A stretch of DNA of 64,000 nucleotides from Sporolactobacillus sp. STSJ-5 (GCF_024385605.1 NZ_JANFOJ010000002.1:248001-312000); one strand, 5' to 3'. Numbered from the stretch's first letter, positions 54,311 through 64,000 are shown. Numbers and translations are program-made. The notes: generated from the sequence alone by a model not told the origin.

Positions 54311-54538
54311 ATGAACAATGATCACTCTTTCCAGGATAATACGAAGGCGCTTGTTGTATACAAAGAACAGCAGGCGAAGGTCTCAGTTGTCGAAATGTAT
54401 GCCCAGATGATCCTTGATGAAATGGAATTCAATCAAAAAGTGAAGAATTTACGAGAGAAGATTGATGAAAGTTTGGATTCAAGGAACGAAGCACTTTTTA
54501 TGAAGCTCACTACGGAATATACGGCATTAACCCGCTGA
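54311..54538 (+). CDS. IDEAL domain protein
   Basis: A 75-residue protein. After a short polar head the IDEAL domain runs through AQMILDEMEFNQKVKNLREKI and DESLDSRNEALFMKLTTEYTAL, with the named 'IDEAL'-like motif here as ILDEME. The domain is found in small Bacillales proteins and at the C-end of some regulators such as ComK partners; role unknown. GGGGG lies about 8 bases before the ATG. Confidence 0.82.
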   Translation: MNNDHSFQDNTKALVVYKEQQAKVSVVEMYAQMILDEMEFNQKVKNLREKIDESLDSRNEALFMKLTTEYTALTR

Positions 54539-54648
54539 TACTCTATATATGCGCGGGTTTAATAGAAGGAAACGAATGGTGGTTGTCAGTCAAGGGTGAA
54601 CGATTCATCTTTTTTCCCCACGTCATTCATTTGTTTTCACAGGTTATT

Positions 54649-54683
54649 AAAAAACGGACTCGATTAATGCGAGTCCGTTTTTT
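54649..54683. terminator. bidirectional terminator
   Basis: AAAACGGACTCG pairs with CGAGTCCGTTTT around five bases, between the IDEAL gene and the leftward DMT transporter gene. Confidence 0.85.
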
Positions 54684-54713
54684 ATATGCTCCAACCAGTT
54701 GATTTGTTAAGCC

Positions 54714-55631
54714 CTAGTGCTGCTTTTCAATCGTTTGTCCGCCAGTAGGCCATTCAGCAAGGAGCATACCGAGCAGAATAAGCAGCGATCCGGTTAATTC
54801 GCTTGGACCAAAACGAGCATTTTGGAACAGAACAGAAGTCCATGCAGCAAATACAGGTTCCATAATATAAATGATCCCGACATGGGTTGCAGGCGTTTCC
54901 TTTTGCAGAGCTGTCTGAAGAAGAAAGGCAAATGCCGTTGCAAAGAGTGCCATAAATAGAACGACGATAATCACATCACCCTGGAATAAGATATGTAAAT
55001 TAAATGCCTCTCCGCCTTCGAAAATATAACCTGTAATAAAAGCGAATAGGGCAACAAAAGCAAGTTGAACGATGGTTAATGATAGGCTGTTGAATTGTTC
55101 GGTAACTTTTGCTGTGAAAATAATATGCAGAGCAAAGGTGACAGCACTGACCAAGACGATGACATCACCTTTGTTGAGAGAAAACTGACCTCTTGTGGTT
55201 AAAAAGAACAGTCCGACAGCGGCGAAAATCACACCAATGACCGCTGCTTTATGCGGTGCGTTTCGTAATAAAATTGCTGAAAAAATGGGGACAAGTACGA
55301 CACTTAATCCGGTAATGAATGCGGCATTGGATGCGGATGTATAAAGAAGACCAATCGTTTGGCACACATAACCTGCAAACAAAAAACCGCCAAGAAGCGC
55401 TCCAGAACCAATTAATTTCCAACTGTAGAGGACATTCGCAGACTTACGTTTCTTAGAAGTGAAAAATTGCCATGAGATAAGGAAAAGGGCAGCGAAAAAA
55501 AATCTCCAGGCATTGAAGGTCAACGGTGTTAGTTGGTTAAGAATATTTTGCACAATAATGAATGTTGTGCCCCATACAAATGTAATTCCAAGTAAAGCAG
55601 AATCGGCGAAGAGTACACGTTTAAGAGTCAT
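54714..55631 (-). CDS. EamA/DMT-family transporter
   Basis: A 305-residue membrane protein with ten helices in two EamA repeats. ALLGITFVWGTTFIIVQNIL and the second-repeat start VIVLVSAVTFALHIIF are typical, as is AAWTSVLFQNARFGPSELTGS. Substrate unknown; metabolite or amino-acid export is usual. Its ATG overlaps the stop of the upstream RNase H-like gene (ATGA), so the two are translationally coupled. Confidence 0.88.
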   Translation of the reverse strand: MTLKRVLFADSALLGITFVWGTTFIIVQNILNQLTPLTFNAWRFFFAALFLISWQFFTSKKRKSANVLYSWKLIGSGALLGGFLFAGYVCQTIGLLYTSASNAAFITGLSVVLVPIFSAILLRNAPHKAAVIGVIFAAVGLFFLTTRGQFSLNKGDVIVLVSAVTFALHIIFTAKVTEQFNSLSLTIVQLAFVALFAFITGYIFEGGEAFNLHILFQGDVIIVVLFMALFATAFAFLLQTALQKETPATHVGIIYIMEPVFAAWTSVLFQNARFGPSELTGSLLILLGMLLAEWPTGGQTIEKQH

Positions 55632-56053
55632 GAATCAGCCTCCTTTTTTTGTTTTGCACGCATTTGTTTTTGGATTGCGAGTCGAGCGAGCGCATCAGCA
55701 TTTTTATTTTGTTTATCGGGAATCCATTTGCAGAAGAACAGGTCGAAGCGATCAACTAAGGGCAACGCTTCATTAAGATAAGGAATAAACTGCTCGTTTT
55801 TAACATGGCGTTTTTCTATGGCTTCGTTGACGAGTTGCGAATCGGTACGAAACGAGACTGTTCTATAACCCATTTCAAGGGCATAATGCATCGCAGCGAC
55901 ACAAGCGGCGAACTCCGCCTCATGATTGCTAGTAAGTACGCCGAATGGCAGCGAACGACGAATTTCCTTTCCGTTTCCTTCATTTATATAGATCCCGCCT
56001 CCTGCAAGGCCAGGATTGCTGATCGCAGCACCATCAAATGAGATTTCAATCAC
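55628..56053 (-). CDS. RNase HI-like protein
   Basis: A protein of about 141 residues with the RNase H fold: ISFDGAAISNPGLAGGGIYI (Asp), NHEAEFAACVAAMHYALE (Glu), FRTDSQLVNEAI (Asp), and NKNADALARLA (Asp). All four acidic positions are kept, so RNA cleavage in RNA-DNA hybrids is plausible. The start is uncertain: GTG at 56053 has AGAGG 11 bases upstream; a frame extending to 56095 lacks a ribosome site. Related to YpdQ/YpeP-type proteins rather than classical RnhA. Confidence 0.85.
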   Translation of the reverse strand: MIEISFDGAAISNPGLAGGGIYINEGNGKEIRRSLPFGVLTSNHEAEFAACVAAMHYALEMGYRTVSFRTDSQLVNEAIEKRHVKNEQFIPYLNEALPLVDRFDLFFCKWIPDKQNKNADALARLAIQKQMRAKQKKEADS

Positions 56054-56196
56054 ATCAGTCACGTCCTCTACTTCGTACAAACTTAATTTTGTCACGTGAA
56101 ATCGTAACCTGTCGTTTTAGCTTCGCTCACATTATGTTATCATAATAAAGGAAAAAATGGCTGGACAATTTTATTATTGGATGGGTGATAAAAAGA

Positions 56197-57888
56197 ATGT
56201 CAGAAACGTCAAAAACGGTGAAATCAGATATTGAGATAGCCCAAAATGCAATGCTTAAACCGATTGGAGACATTGCTGATCAGCTGGGCTTGGATGAGAG
56301 TGACTGGGAACCTTACGGACGCTACAAGGCAAAGGTATCCGCGGATACGCTGAATAAAATGAGTGGTTATCCTGAAGGAAAAGTTATTTTAGTAACCTCT
56401 ATCAATCCGACGCCAGCCGGAGAAGGAAAATCCACAGTTACAGTTGGACTGGGACAAGCATTGAATAAAATCGGTCGAAAGACGGTAATTGCACTACGTG
56501 AACCATCGCTTGGTCCGACAATGGGTGTGAAAGGCGGGGCAGCTGGCGGAGGTTATGCACAGGTCGTGCCAATGGAAGATATAAATCTTCATTTTACTGG
56601 TGATTTTCATGCAATCACTACGGCTCACAATGCCTTAGCGGCTTTTCTGGATAATCATATTCATCAAGGGAATGCGCTCAATATTGATACGCGCCGAATC
56701 GTTTGGAAACGTGTACTTGACTTAAATGATCGTGCACTCAGACATGTGATCGTTGGGCTTGGCGGCGTTACAAATGGTGTACCGCGCGAGGACGGCTTTG
56801 ACATAACAGTTGCTTCCGAAATCATGGCAATTCTCTGCCTATCAGTGAATCTTGAAGATTTGAAAAAAAGGCTCGGCAGCATGCTGATCGCCTACACTTA
56901 CGAAAGAAAACCAGTATTTGTCAGAGACTTAAAAGTTGAGGGTGCATTGACATTACTGCTTAAAGATGCTATTCATCCAAACCTCGTCCAAACCTTGGAA
57001 AATACACCGGCATTCGTTCATGGCGGTCCATTTGCCAATATCGCTCATGGTTGTAACAGTGTACTCGCTACGAAAATGGGTGCAAAACTTGGCGATTATG
57101 TGGTTACAGAAGCTGGATTTGGTGCAGATTTAGGTGCAGAAAAGTTTCTGGACATTACGACACGTGCAGGACATTTCAAGCCGAGCACTGTTGTTATTGT
57201 GGCGACTATTCGCGCGCTAAAGATGCATGGCGGATTGACCAAGGACGAATTGAAGCACGAGGATGTCGATGCACTTGCACGCGGAATGGAAAATCTCGCT
57301 TGCCATATTGACACGATTAAATCATTTGGTTTGCCCTATGTTGTGGCAATCAATCACTTCATTTTTGATACGGATCGCGAAGTTGCTTATGTTGAAAATT
57401 GGTGCCGTACAAATAACCATCCTGTTGCCTTGGCGAATGTTTGGGAATGTGGCGGAGAAGGCGGTAAAGAGCTTGCACAATTGGTTGTCAATACTATTGA
57501 AAACCAAGAAAACCATTTTAAACCGCTGTACAATTTAACGGACTCTATTGAGAAAAAAATTCAAACGGTTGTTACGAAGGTGTATGGCGGAAAAGATGTT
57601 GAATTTTCCTCGAAAGCAAAGAAACAAATAAAAGCATTCATTAAAAACGGCTGGGATCAATTTCCTGTCTGCATAGCAAAAACACAATATTCACTATCTG
57701 ATAATCCGAAATTACTTGGAAGGCCAAAAGATTTCACCATCCATGTTCGTGAACTTAAAGTGTCAGTCGGTGCAGGATTTATTGTTGTCATGACAGGAAA
57801 TGTATTGACCATGCCTGGTTTGCCAAAACAGCCCGCAGCTCTAAATATGGATATTGATCAAAATGGAAAAGTAATCGGTTTATTCTAA
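56197..57888 (+). CDS. fhs: formate-tetrahydrofolate ligase
   Basis: A 563-residue ATP-dependent enzyme making 10-formyl-THF for one-carbon metabolism. The nucleotide site [18 protein letters not shown], the [20 protein letters not shown] loop (20 residues), and the C-terminal [19 protein letters not shown] and [20 protein letters not shown] are intact. ATG at 56197 with GGTGAT 8 bases upstream. Single gene. Confidence 0.96.
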   Translation: MSETSKTVKSDIEIAQNAMLKPIGDIADQLGLDESDWEPYGRYKAKVSADTLNKMSGYPEGKVILVTSINPTPAGEGKSTVTVGLGQALNKIGRKTVIALREPSLGPTMGVKGGAAGGGYAQVVPMEDINLHFTGDFHAITTAHNALAAFLDNHIHQGNALNIDTRRIVWKRVLDLNDRALRHVIVGLGGVTNGVPREDGFDITVASEIMAILCLSVNLEDLKKRLGSMLIAYTYERKPVFVRDLKVEGALTLLLKDAIHPNLVQTLENTPAFVHGGPFANIAHGCNSVLATKMGAKLGDYVVTEAGFGADLGAEKFLDITTRAGHFKPSTVVIVATIRALKMHGGLTKDELKHEDVDALARGMENLACHIDTIKSFGLPYVVAINHFIFDTDREVAYVENWCRTNNHPVALANVWECGGEGGKELAQLVVNTIENQENHFKPLYNLTDSIEKKIQTVVTKVYGGKDVEFSSKAKKQIKAFIKNGWDQFPVCIAKTQYSLSDNPKLLGRPKDFTIHVRELKVSVGAGFIVVMTGNVLTMPGLPKQPAALNMDIDQNGKVIGLF

Positions 57889-57914
57889 TTGGATTGACGA
57901 TCAATAAGAAATTT

Positions 57915-57950
57915 AAACAAACCAGTGCCAAAATAGGCACTGGTTTGTTT
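57915..57950. terminator. bidirectional terminator between fhs and the flavoprotein gene
   Basis: AAACAAACCAGTGCC pairs perfectly with GGCACTGGTTTGTTT around six bases. Confidence 0.9.
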
Positions 57951-57980
57951 GATTTGGTGAATTCTATTAACAAGATATCA

Positions 57981-59246
57981 TTAAAGTTCAGAAACGCGTT
58001 CTGCTGCAGCTGTCCCAGCTGCATGACCGGTGACAAATGCAGAGGTAATATTATAACCGCCAGTATAGCCATGAATATCGAGAATCTCCCCGCAAAAATA
58101 CAAACCGGGCATTTTTTTTGATTCCATAGTTTTGGGGTTGACTTCTTTAAGCGAGACACCGCCACCCGTAATAAATGCTTTCTCAATGGATAAAGTACCT
58201 GAAATATGGATAGGAAATTGTTTTAATGCTTCTGCCATTTTTCGAATATCTTCTTTAGCTAGCTCGTGAAAATTCAAATCCGGTGATAGATGAATCTGTT
58301 CAAAAAGAAACATCAAGTAGCGTTCAGGGATGATACCTTTCCAAACATTTTTAAGCGCTTTTTTCGGATTGGATTCAGTTAGGTTCAGCAGCAGGCTGCG
58401 TAACATGTCGCTGTTCAGATCAGGTTTGCTGTCAATGGTAACGATAACATCCGGTGTCTTAAACTTTTTTAATGCTTTAACAACAAATTGGCTTAGTCGC
58501 AAAATTGCTGGTCCTGACAGACCAAAATGAGTAAAAATCATATCCCAACGGTGAGTTTGTATGGCCTTTCCCTTGGGGTTAACTAAAGTCACGGCAACAT
58601 CAGTTAAAGATAGACCCTGAAGTGTTTTTTGTTGAATAAACGGTTCGTTCGAGGTAAGCGGTACCTCAGTAGGATAGAGTTCAGTAATCGTATGTCCGGC
58701 CGCTTTTGCCCAAGCATAGCCATCTCCAGTACTACCGGTTTGAGGCACTGACTTTCCTCCGACAGCAACAATGACCGAATCCGATGAGTACTTTTTGCCG
58801 TCCAATGTTTTAACACCTTCGACATGGTCGGAATAAAGAACGGCTTGAATCGGCGTGTGTATGTTTAGCGTGATCTTCAAATCGTCCATGCGTTTTAAGA
58901 GCGCATCGACGACTGATTTCGCGTTATTGGAAATTGGAAACATGCGTCCATGGTCTTCCTCCTTCAGTCCAACGCCAAGCTGTTCAAAAAAACGGATAAT
59001 ATCCTGATTATCAAATGACGAGAAGGCACTGTACAAAAATCGGCCATTGCCGGGAATATGCTTAATCAATTCATCTATGGGCATAGCGTTTGTTACATTG
59101 CAGCGGCCGCCGCCAGAAATCGCCAACTTTCTTCCTAACTTGTCTCCTTTATCGAGCAGCATGACACGGGCACCGTGCTCTGCAGCGGTAATTGCCGCCA
59201 TTAATCCTGATGGCCCGCCGCCAACAACAATCACATCATAATCCAT
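57981..59246 (-). CDS. HI0933/YtfP-family flavoprotein
   Basis: A 421-residue NAD(P)/FAD-dependent oxidoreductase of the HI0933 family. Starts with a FAD motif [15 protein letters not shown], followed by [22 protein letters not shown], the family signature, and the C-terminal FAD-closing segment [20 protein letters not shown]. Substrate unknown; some relatives oxidise aminoacetone. ATG at 59246 with GGTGAGG upstream. Confidence 0.9.
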   Translation of the reverse strand: MDYDVIVVGGGPSGLMAAITAAEHGARVMLLDKGDKLGRKLAISGGGRCNVTNAMPIDELIKHIPGNGRFLYSAFSSFDNQDIIRFFEQLGVGLKEEDHGRMFPISNNAKSVVDALLKRMDDLKITLNIHTPIQAVLYSDHVEGVKTLDGKKYSSDSVIVAVGGKSVPQTGSTGDGYAWAKAAGHTITELYPTEVPLTSNEPFIQQKTLQGLSLTDVAVTLVNPKGKAIQTHRWDMIFTHFGLSGPAILRLSQFVVKALKKFKTPDVIVTIDSKPDLNSDMLRSLLLNLTESNPKKALKNVWKGIIPERYLMFLFEQIHLSPDLNFHELAKEDIRKMAEALKQFPIHISGTLSIEKAFITGGGVSLKEVNPKTMESKKMPGLYFCGEILDIHGYTGGYNITSAFVTGHAAGTAAAERVSEL

Positions 59247-59503
59247 TACTATTTCCTCACCTTTACTTTTTCCTATCGTAACCTTAACAGAATACACATA
59301 ACATTTCACCTTCAAAATAATACTGCCCGTGTTTTTTGGGACTGTATGCCGCTATGATGGCGATCAACAGGTGAATTTTGTGTGAGTCCGGGAATTATTA
59401 GTGGTGTGATAATTGTCACAGTTAATTAAATCTGATAGGATATACAAAGAAAAACTTGGCTTTGAATGGTAAAAAGCCGTTGATTATAAATGAGGTGAAC
59501 CAA

Positions 59504-60442
59504 TTGACTGAAAGAAGACCATATCGTGTACTGCTCTATTACCACTATGTCACAATTGAAGATCCGAAATTGTTTGCAGAGGAACATTTACATTTTTGCA
59601 AAGAGCTTGGGTTGAAAGGGCGTATCCTAGTCGGCAAGGAGGGCCTGAATGGGACAGTGTCCGGAACAGTAGAGCAAACACAAACATATATGGATACGCT
59701 TCATCAGGATCCGCGTTTTAAAGATATGCCCTTTAAAATTGATGAGACAGATGGACATGTGTTTAAAAAAATGCACGTGCGGCCACGCAAAGAAATTGTT
59801 GCGTTGAAGTTAGATGATGATATAGACCCGCATAAGATGACTGGAAAACACTTAAAGCCAAAAGAATTTTACAAAGAAATGCAAAATGAAGATGTGCTCC
59901 TTATTGATGCACGGAATGATTATGAAACGCAAATCGGCCATTTTCATGATGCAATATTGCCGAATATTCGCAACTTCAGGGATCTTCCTAATTGGATTGA
60001 AAAAAACTTATCAGATTATAAAGATAAAAAAGTGCTGACCTATTGCACCGGCGGTATCCGTTGTGAAAAATTCAGTGGCTATTTGCTGCGTGCCGGGTTC
60101 ACAGATGTCAGTCAGCTGGATGGCGGCATTGTCGAATACGGAAAGGACCCTGAAGTTCAAGGGAAGAGCTATGACGGGAAATGCTATGTATTTGACCAGC
60201 GTATTTCTGTCCCCGTTAATCGAACCGATGAGGACGTAATCGTCGGTCATTGCGCACATTGCGGCAAGTCCTGTGATCGAATTGTCAATTGTGCCAATCC
60301 GGAATGTAACAAACAGTTTATCTGCTGCGAGGAATGCGAGAAGACGCATCATCGTTCGTGCAGCGATGCTTGCGATCACCATCCGAGAAATCGCTATACT
60401 GTTCAACATACGCATGAACCGCATCCAGCAACGATAATATAA
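59504..60442 (+). CDS. trhO: tRNA uridine(34) hydroxylase TrhO, rhodanese family
   Basis: A 312-residue protein of the YceA/TrhO family that makes ho5U at the tRNA wobble base. N-terminal acylphosphatase-like part ([19 protein letters not shown]), a rhodanese domain with the active Cys in [17 protein letters not shown], and a C-terminal Cys-rich zinc-like region ([25 protein letters not shown]). TTG start at 59504 with GAGGTGA 6 bases before. Confidence 0.92.
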   Translation: MTERRPYRVLLYYHYVTIEDPKLFAEEHLHFCKELGLKGRILVGKEGLNGTVSGTVEQTQTYMDTLHQDPRFKDMPFKIDETDGHVFKKMHVRPRKEIVALKLDDDIDPHKMTGKHLKPKEFYKEMQNEDVLLIDARNDYETQIGHFHDAILPNIRNFRDLPNWIEKNLSDYKDKKVLTYCTGGIRCEKFSGYLLRAGFTDVSQLDGGIVEYGKDPEVQGKSYDGKCYVFDQRISVPVNRTDEDVIVGHCAHCGKSCDRIVNCANPECNKQFICCEECEKTHHRSCSDACDHHPRNRYTVQHTHEPHPATII

Positions 60443-60458
60443 GATGAATGATTGCATA

Positions 60459-60487
60459 AAAAACCGGACAAACTGCCCGGTTTTTTT
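60459..60487 (+). terminator. trhO terminator
   Basis: AAACCGG and CCGGTTT pair with a 9-base loop, then T residues. Confidence 0.75.
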
Positions 60488-60562
60488 AATAAAATCTTTC
60501 TTTAAAGATTATGCAGTTCGCCGATGTGAAATCACTTCCCAAAAATAATACGTATTGACTAT

Positions 60563-60594
60563 GTATTTTACACGTGTGAAATACGTGTTATAAT
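60563..60594 (+). promoter_or_regulatory. near-palindromic operator and -10 of the HicB-like gene
   Basis: A 22-bp sequence (60563-60584), GTATTTTACACGTGTGAAAT with AC after it, is a palindrome except for one base pair position. It covers the -35 region of an extended -10 (TGTTATAAT, 60586-60594). An operator for the ribbon-helix-helix product is likely. Confidence 0.55.
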
Positions 60595-60612
60595 TTATTT
60601 GAGGTGATCAAT

Positions 60613-61287
60613 GTGAGTAAAGATCAATATATTTATCCGGCGGTATTTACAAATAACGGAGAACAGTTGACAATAACTTTTCCGGATTTACCCGGCTGCT
60701 CGGCAGAAGCAAAGAGTGTCGAAGAAGGATTTGCGAACGGAAAAGAAGCCCTTGCGTTATTTATTTATGCACTTGAGGAAAAAGGGGAGCAACCTCCTGT
60801 TCCCTCAGAGGTTGCCGCTATTCACAGCGGCCAAGGTCAACTTGTAACGCTTATTGAAACATGGATGCCGCCATTTCGAAAAAAGATGGAAAACCAAGCA
60901 GTGAAAAAGACGCTGACGATACCTAAATGGCTGGACGATGCTGCGAAGGAAGCGGATCTGAATTATTCACGAATTTTGCAAGATGCTTTAAAAGAAGAGC
61001 TAAACTTGGATGAGAGTGATCATTCATTTTCCGTTCAAGATAAATTAAATAGGCAATTAAAGAAAGTGAAGAAGAGTTTGAAAGATTTATCAAAAATACG
61101 TGTGCATGTCAATATGGCAAATGATGATGAGCAGACCAATGAGGAGCCTGTCACAGAAACGGTTAAGAAGGAAATTGAGCATGTGAAACAAGAATTGAAT
61201 GAAGCTGCCGATCGTTTGAAGAGTTCTGAAGAATATCAGCGATTAAATGAAAAGATTAATCGAATTCTAGAAAAATTAAATAGGTGA
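60613..61287 (+). CDS. HicB-like regulator with C-terminal coiled coil
   Basis: A 224-residue protein. Residues about 5-70 are a HicB-type domain (YPAVFTNNGEQLTITFPDLP, GKEALALFIYALEEKGE). About 95-130 look like a ribbon-helix-helix (KKTLTIPKWLDDAAKEADLN, ILQDALKEEL). Residues about 135-224 are a charged coiled coil, longer than in usual HicB. No hicA toxin gene is adjacent, so it is an orphan. Probably binds DNA, perhaps its own palindromic promoter. GTG at 60613 follows GAGGTG by 6 bases. Confidence 0.8.
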   Translation: MSKDQYIYPAVFTNNGEQLTITFPDLPGCSAEAKSVEEGFANGKEALALFIYALEEKGEQPPVPSEVAAIHSGQGQLVTLIETWMPPFRKKMENQAVKKTLTIPKWLDDAAKEADLNYSRILQDALKEELNLDESDHSFSVQDKLNRQLKKVKKSLKDLSKIRVHVNMANDDEQTNEEPVTETVKKEIEHVKQELNEAADRLKSSEEYQRLNEKINRILEKLNR

Positions 61288-61305
61288 AGTATTTTTACTC
61301 AGTTG

Positions 61306-61332
61306 AAAAGAGCCTGTATAGGTTCTTTTTTT
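61306..61332 (+). terminator. terminator of the HicB-like gene
   Basis: AAGAGCCT pairs with AGGTTCTT around GTAT, then a T-run. Confidence 0.8.
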
Positions 61333-61440
61333 GTCTTAGAAAAGAAATGTTTATTTGGAAATCTTAAATTGCGCTATTTGCTCTCATATTTTACAATGGA
61401 ATGATCTGATTCTCAGTAAGGAGATTCAAAGGAGGACGTT

Positions 61441-62922
61441 ATGGGCAAGAGGGAAACAAATAAAAATGTGGTACTTGCCGGATTAATGATCGGTACCCTT
61501 CTGACAGCCATTGAGGGAACAATAGTCAGCACGGCGATGCCCAAAATAATTGGTGATTTACAAGGAATACGCTTTATGGATTGGGTCTTTTCCATTTTCA
61601 TGCTCACATCTGCAGTTACTGTGCCGCTATTTGGGAAGTTGTCAGATCTTTTCGGCAGAAAGAAGATTTTTTTCATTGGTACGCTTCTTTTCTTAATTGG
61701 CTCTGTCCTGTGCGGATTTGCTTGGAACATGCAAGGATTAATTGTCTTCCGCGGAATTCAAGGCATTGGCGCCGGTGCTGTAATGACACTCAGCACGACC
61801 ATAATCGGAGATATATATCCTGTAGAAAAACGAGCAAAAATGTTCGGAATGATGGGGATGATCTGGGGTGTGGCAGGAATCTTGGGTCCTCTCGTAGGAG
61901 GATTCTTCGTCGACATTTTATCCTGGCATTGGATTTTCTTTATTAATCTGCCTTTCGGCGCATTAACAATTCTTCTTGTGCAATTCGGTCTTCACGAAGA
62001 TTGGAATCACGAACGCAAGTCGGTTGACTTTGTCGGGGCGGGGGTGTTCGCAATGAGCATGATCCTGCTGCTTATTGCGCTACAGCGTATCGGAGAGAGC
62101 GGTTTGAATGATTTCATAAATATTATGTTCATCAGCTTATCAGTTGTGCTGATTGGATTGTTCTTGTTTATTGAAAAGCATGCAGAAGATCCAATGATTC
62201 CGCTCACACTTTTAAGAATGCCGGTCGTGTTCTTTACCAATCTAATTGCACTGATTGCAAGCGCAATCCTTATTGGCAACGATATCTATATGCCAATGTG
62301 GCTTCAAGGATTACTTGGATACAGTGCAACTGCATCCGGATTTGTATTGACACCTATGTCCCTTGCTTGGATGTCCGGATCCTTTTTATGCGGTCGGCTG
62401 ATGCCAAAATTCGGACTGCGGAAAAGCGTGAGTGTCGGTGCTCTATTTCTTCTAATCGGCACTGTTTGGCTGACAACGCTTCGTTTTGGAAGCGAGCCGT
62501 TTGTACTCTATATAATTACTGCGATACTTGGGTTAGGTTTTGGCATCACTTTAACACTGACAACGATTGCCGCACAGTCTGCCGCAGGAAAAAAGATGCG
62601 CGGTGCGGTTACGGCATCGAATCAATTTTTTCGCAGTATTGGGCAAACAATCGGTGCTGCTTTTTTTGGCATGTATTTCAATGCGCAGGCAGCTCGTGCA
62701 ATTTCTGAAAAAGGCGAATCTGAATATTCGGTTGATCAATTAAATCAACTTGTCCATCCTCAGGGTCACGAACAGCTGCAATTAACTGTGCTGCACGTGC
62801 TTCGTGAAATTCTCATGCTTGGCATCCATCATCTGTTTATGGTGTTCATGGTCTTGGCATTGATCGTGCTTTGTATTACATTACTGCTGCCAAGGCAGCT
62901 GTACACTCATCAAAAGGAGTAA
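61441..62922 (+). CDS. MFS multidrug transporter, EmrB/QacA (DHA2) family
   Basis: A 493-residue protein with about 14 helices. GTLLTAIEGTIVSTAMPKII is the family's motif D1, GKLSDLFGRKKIF is motif A, and GGFFVDILSWHWIFFINLPF is motif C. It would export drugs with protons, like LmrB or Mdr of Bacillus. AGGAGG lies 6 bases before the ATG. Its 3' end overlaps the convergent tgl gene by 13 bases. Confidence 0.9.
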   Translation: MGKRETNKNVVLAGLMIGTLLTAIEGTIVSTAMPKIIGDLQGIRFMDWVFSIFMLTSAVTVPLFGKLSDLFGRKKIFFIGTLLFLIGSVLCGFAWNMQGLIVFRGIQGIGAGAVMTLSTTIIGDIYPVEKRAKMFGMMGMIWGVAGILGPLVGGFFVDILSWHWIFFINLPFGALTILLVQFGLHEDWNHERKSVDFVGAGVFAMSMILLLIALQRIGESGLNDFINIMFISLSVVLIGLFLFIEKHAEDPMIPLTLLRMPVVFFTNLIALIASAILIGNDIYMPMWLQGLLGYSATASGFVLTPMSLAWMSGSFLCGRLMPKFGLRKSVSVGALFLLIGTVWLTTLRFGSEPFVLYIITAILGLGFGITLTLTTIAAQSAAGKKMRGAVTASNQFFRSIGQTIGAAFFGMYFNAQAARAISEKGESEYSVDQLNQLVHPQGHEQLQLTVLHVLREILMLGIHHLFMVFMVLALIVLCITLLLPRQLYTHQKE

Positions 62923-63710
62923 AACGAAGTTCCGGCAGCAATTCGAATTCCATCCATCTGCGTGCCATCTGCGAGTGCGGACAATGATAAATAGTTAGGT
63001 CGTGTCGCATTGCTCATAAGAAATGCAGAGGTAACAGCACCGGGACGCCGATATTGATTTAATTCGGCAATCATTTGACTTGCCGGCAAGATACCAACCC
63101 CATGACCGAAATACATTTCATCTGATAGATCAACGACATTTTCACCTTGCCATTGAGGTGTTTGCGGACTGACATCTGGATTTTTAAAATAGCGTACATC
63201 ACCCGGAATCCCTCCTCCGACACGCGGTATGTTTCTTAGTGGGAAGAAGGGATGATTTTGCCAATCCCATAAATAGAGGTGTTGAAAGACCTCGTTGAAT
63301 CGCTCGGCTGGAATTGTATCGATTAATGCTTTATAAAAAATAATCATCATTGCTGTTGCACATTCGAATGCATAGGCTTCACCGTTAACAAAAATGTCAT
63401 TAACAGCTTGTGATGCCGGTACTCCAGGCTTCAATTCAAATCCGCCGTCTCCTGTTAATGTCCAGTAGTAATCATTGCACTCCGAGTAATAGAAAGTCGC
63501 AAAGGATGCGCGGCTTGCAAGGAGGGCATGCGCGGCTTCAATGGTCTCATTTCTGAGTTTGATTTCAAAATTCAGTTCATGACGTGACGGATAAGCAAAC
63601 CACTCATGCGATTCCGCCATGGCTCTGAATATGACTGGTGCGAATCGGCCGTTTGAGGCGAAACTTCCATAATCGTCGGCTGAGAGTTGCTGGTTTGCCG
63701 CAATGATCAT
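62910..63710 (-). CDS. tgl: spore-coat protein-glutamine gamma-glutamyltransferase
   Basis: A 266-residue bacterial transglutaminase of the Tgl type that cross-links spore coat proteins through Gln-Lys bonds. Catalytic Glu116-Cys117 in YAFECATAMMIIFY; also YFKNPDVSPQTPQWQGENVV and YFGHGVGIL. About 20 residues longer than the B. subtilis enzyme. ATG at 63710, preferred because the family starts MII and GGGGGG lies about 9 bases upstream. The ATG overlaps the stop of the preceding gene (ATGA). Confidence 0.93.
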   Translation of the reverse strand: MIIAANQQLSADDYGSFASNGRFAPVIFRAMAESHEWFAYPSRHELNFEIKLRNETIEAAHALLASRASFATFYYSECNDYYWTLTGDGGFELKPGVPASQAVNDIFVNGEAYAFECATAMMIIFYKALIDTIPAERFNEVFQHLYLWDWQNHPFFPLRNIPRVGGGIPGDVRYFKNPDVSPQTPQWQGENVVDLSDEMYFGHGVGILPASQMIAELNQYRRPGAVTSAFLMSNATRPNYLSLSALADGTQMDGIRIAAGTSFYSF

Positions 63711-64000
63711 AGATAATACCCCCCATGTGCAGCAGTGTTGATGGATTGAAGCTGATCTTTCAGCGGCTGAACCACCCAGGATCGCCAAATTTTCGGCTGC
63801 TGTTTTCTTAAACGTATGGAGTAGGCTGACAAACTCGTTTGCAGGCGGGGCTGTAATTTAAGAAAGTCGAAATAGTTCTTTTTTTCGTTAGGCAAAAGCG
63901 CCTGAATAGGTTCACCACTGCGGGAGGAAACTGATTTTCCAAGATATTTTGCACTATAATGGATCCTGTATGGACGTCCTCCGGGAACAGCATCATTTGT
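63707..64000 (-). CDS. unknown protein, C-terminal part only
   Basis: An open frame enters from the right edge and ends TGA at 63709-63707, overlapping the tgl ATG by the ATGA arrangement. The 97 visible residues include GGRPYRIHYSAKYLGKSVSS and LKLQPRLQTSLSAYSIRLRK and are basic, with no membrane segment. I do not recognise the family. The overlap with tgl suggests co-expression during sporulation, which is inference. Confidence 0.55.
   Translation of the reverse strand, partial: TNDAVPGGRPYRIHYSAKYLGKSVSSRSGEPIQALLPNEKKNYFDFLKLQPRLQTSLSAYSIRLRKQQPKIWRSWVVQPLKDQLQSINTAAHGGYYL

Noticed and set aside
61581-62708. Rightward frames of 121 and 136 codons inside the drug pump gene
   Set aside because: Out-of-frame shadows rich in Cys and His, no start signals.

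Overview
The window reads as chromosome of a low-to-mid GC, endospore-forming Firmicute of the order Bacillales. Sporulation genes are present (spoVK, a spore-coat transglutaminase tgl). Several blocks keep Bacillus gene order or its regulatory logic: miaA-hfq-spoVK-hflX-ynbB-glnR-glnA, divergent lexA/yneA then yneF, nagA-nagB-nagR, citB. The mix of pyruvate oxidase, FruR/FruA fructose PTS, an oxidative pentose phosphate branch (zwf plus a short-form gnd) and a lactobacillus-like secreted surface protein would suit a Sporolactobacillaceae-type lactic spore-former. That placement is inference only. No rRNA, tRNA or CRISPR array was seen.

Layout. 1-4.6 kb is accessory: a 5'-partial gene, a lipoprotein, an IS1182-type element inserted in a terminator-like hairpin, gene remnants and small membrane proteins. 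4.6-12.6 kb is core: a DUF5052-like lipoprotein, a LexA-box promoter, then miaA, hfq, spoVK, hflX, ynbB, glnR and glnA. 12.6-24.2 kb is a patchwork of small membrane proteins, a YcxB-like gene split by an IS3-family element (whose uninterrupted frame can be rebuilt exactly), a DUF3189 protein, a DnaQ-type exonuclease with BRCT, a C39-like lipoprotein, a broken orphan holin, an ECF S component, a duplicated stem-loop and an rRNA methyltransferase. 24.2-36.3 kb carries carbon metabolism and transport: fruR-fruA without fruK, a GT-C glycosyltransferase behind a structured non-coding stretch, MFS pumps, gnd and pyruvate oxidase. 36.3-46.4 kb holds ubiB/phasin-like, lexA/yneA, yneF, a Gfo/Idh pseudogene, nagABR and citB. 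46.4-64 kb holds an M20 peptidase, a tiny FbpB-like gene, GrpB, an SGNH hydrolase, D-amino-acid transaminase, zwf, cshA, an IDEAL protein, a DMT transporter, an RNase H-like protein, fhs, a flavoprotein, trhO, an orphan HicB-like regulator, a 14-TM drug pump, and tgl coupled to a gene running off the right end.

Regulatory logic is visible at several sites: three LexA boxes between lexA and yneA and a further one at 5260; a perfect GlnR/TnrA box before glnR; a NagR-type palindrome over the nagA -35; a CcpC-type dyad upstream of citB; and near-palindromic operators before a 5'-partial gene, miaA, the rRNA methyltransferase and the HicB-like gene. The strongest candidates for new biology are non-coding: the paired stem-loops at 22.0-22.15 kb, the roughly 240-nt structured stretch at 27.3-27.5 kb, and the long hairpin carried inside the IS3 element. 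No complete new multi-gene defence or biosynthetic system was recognised.
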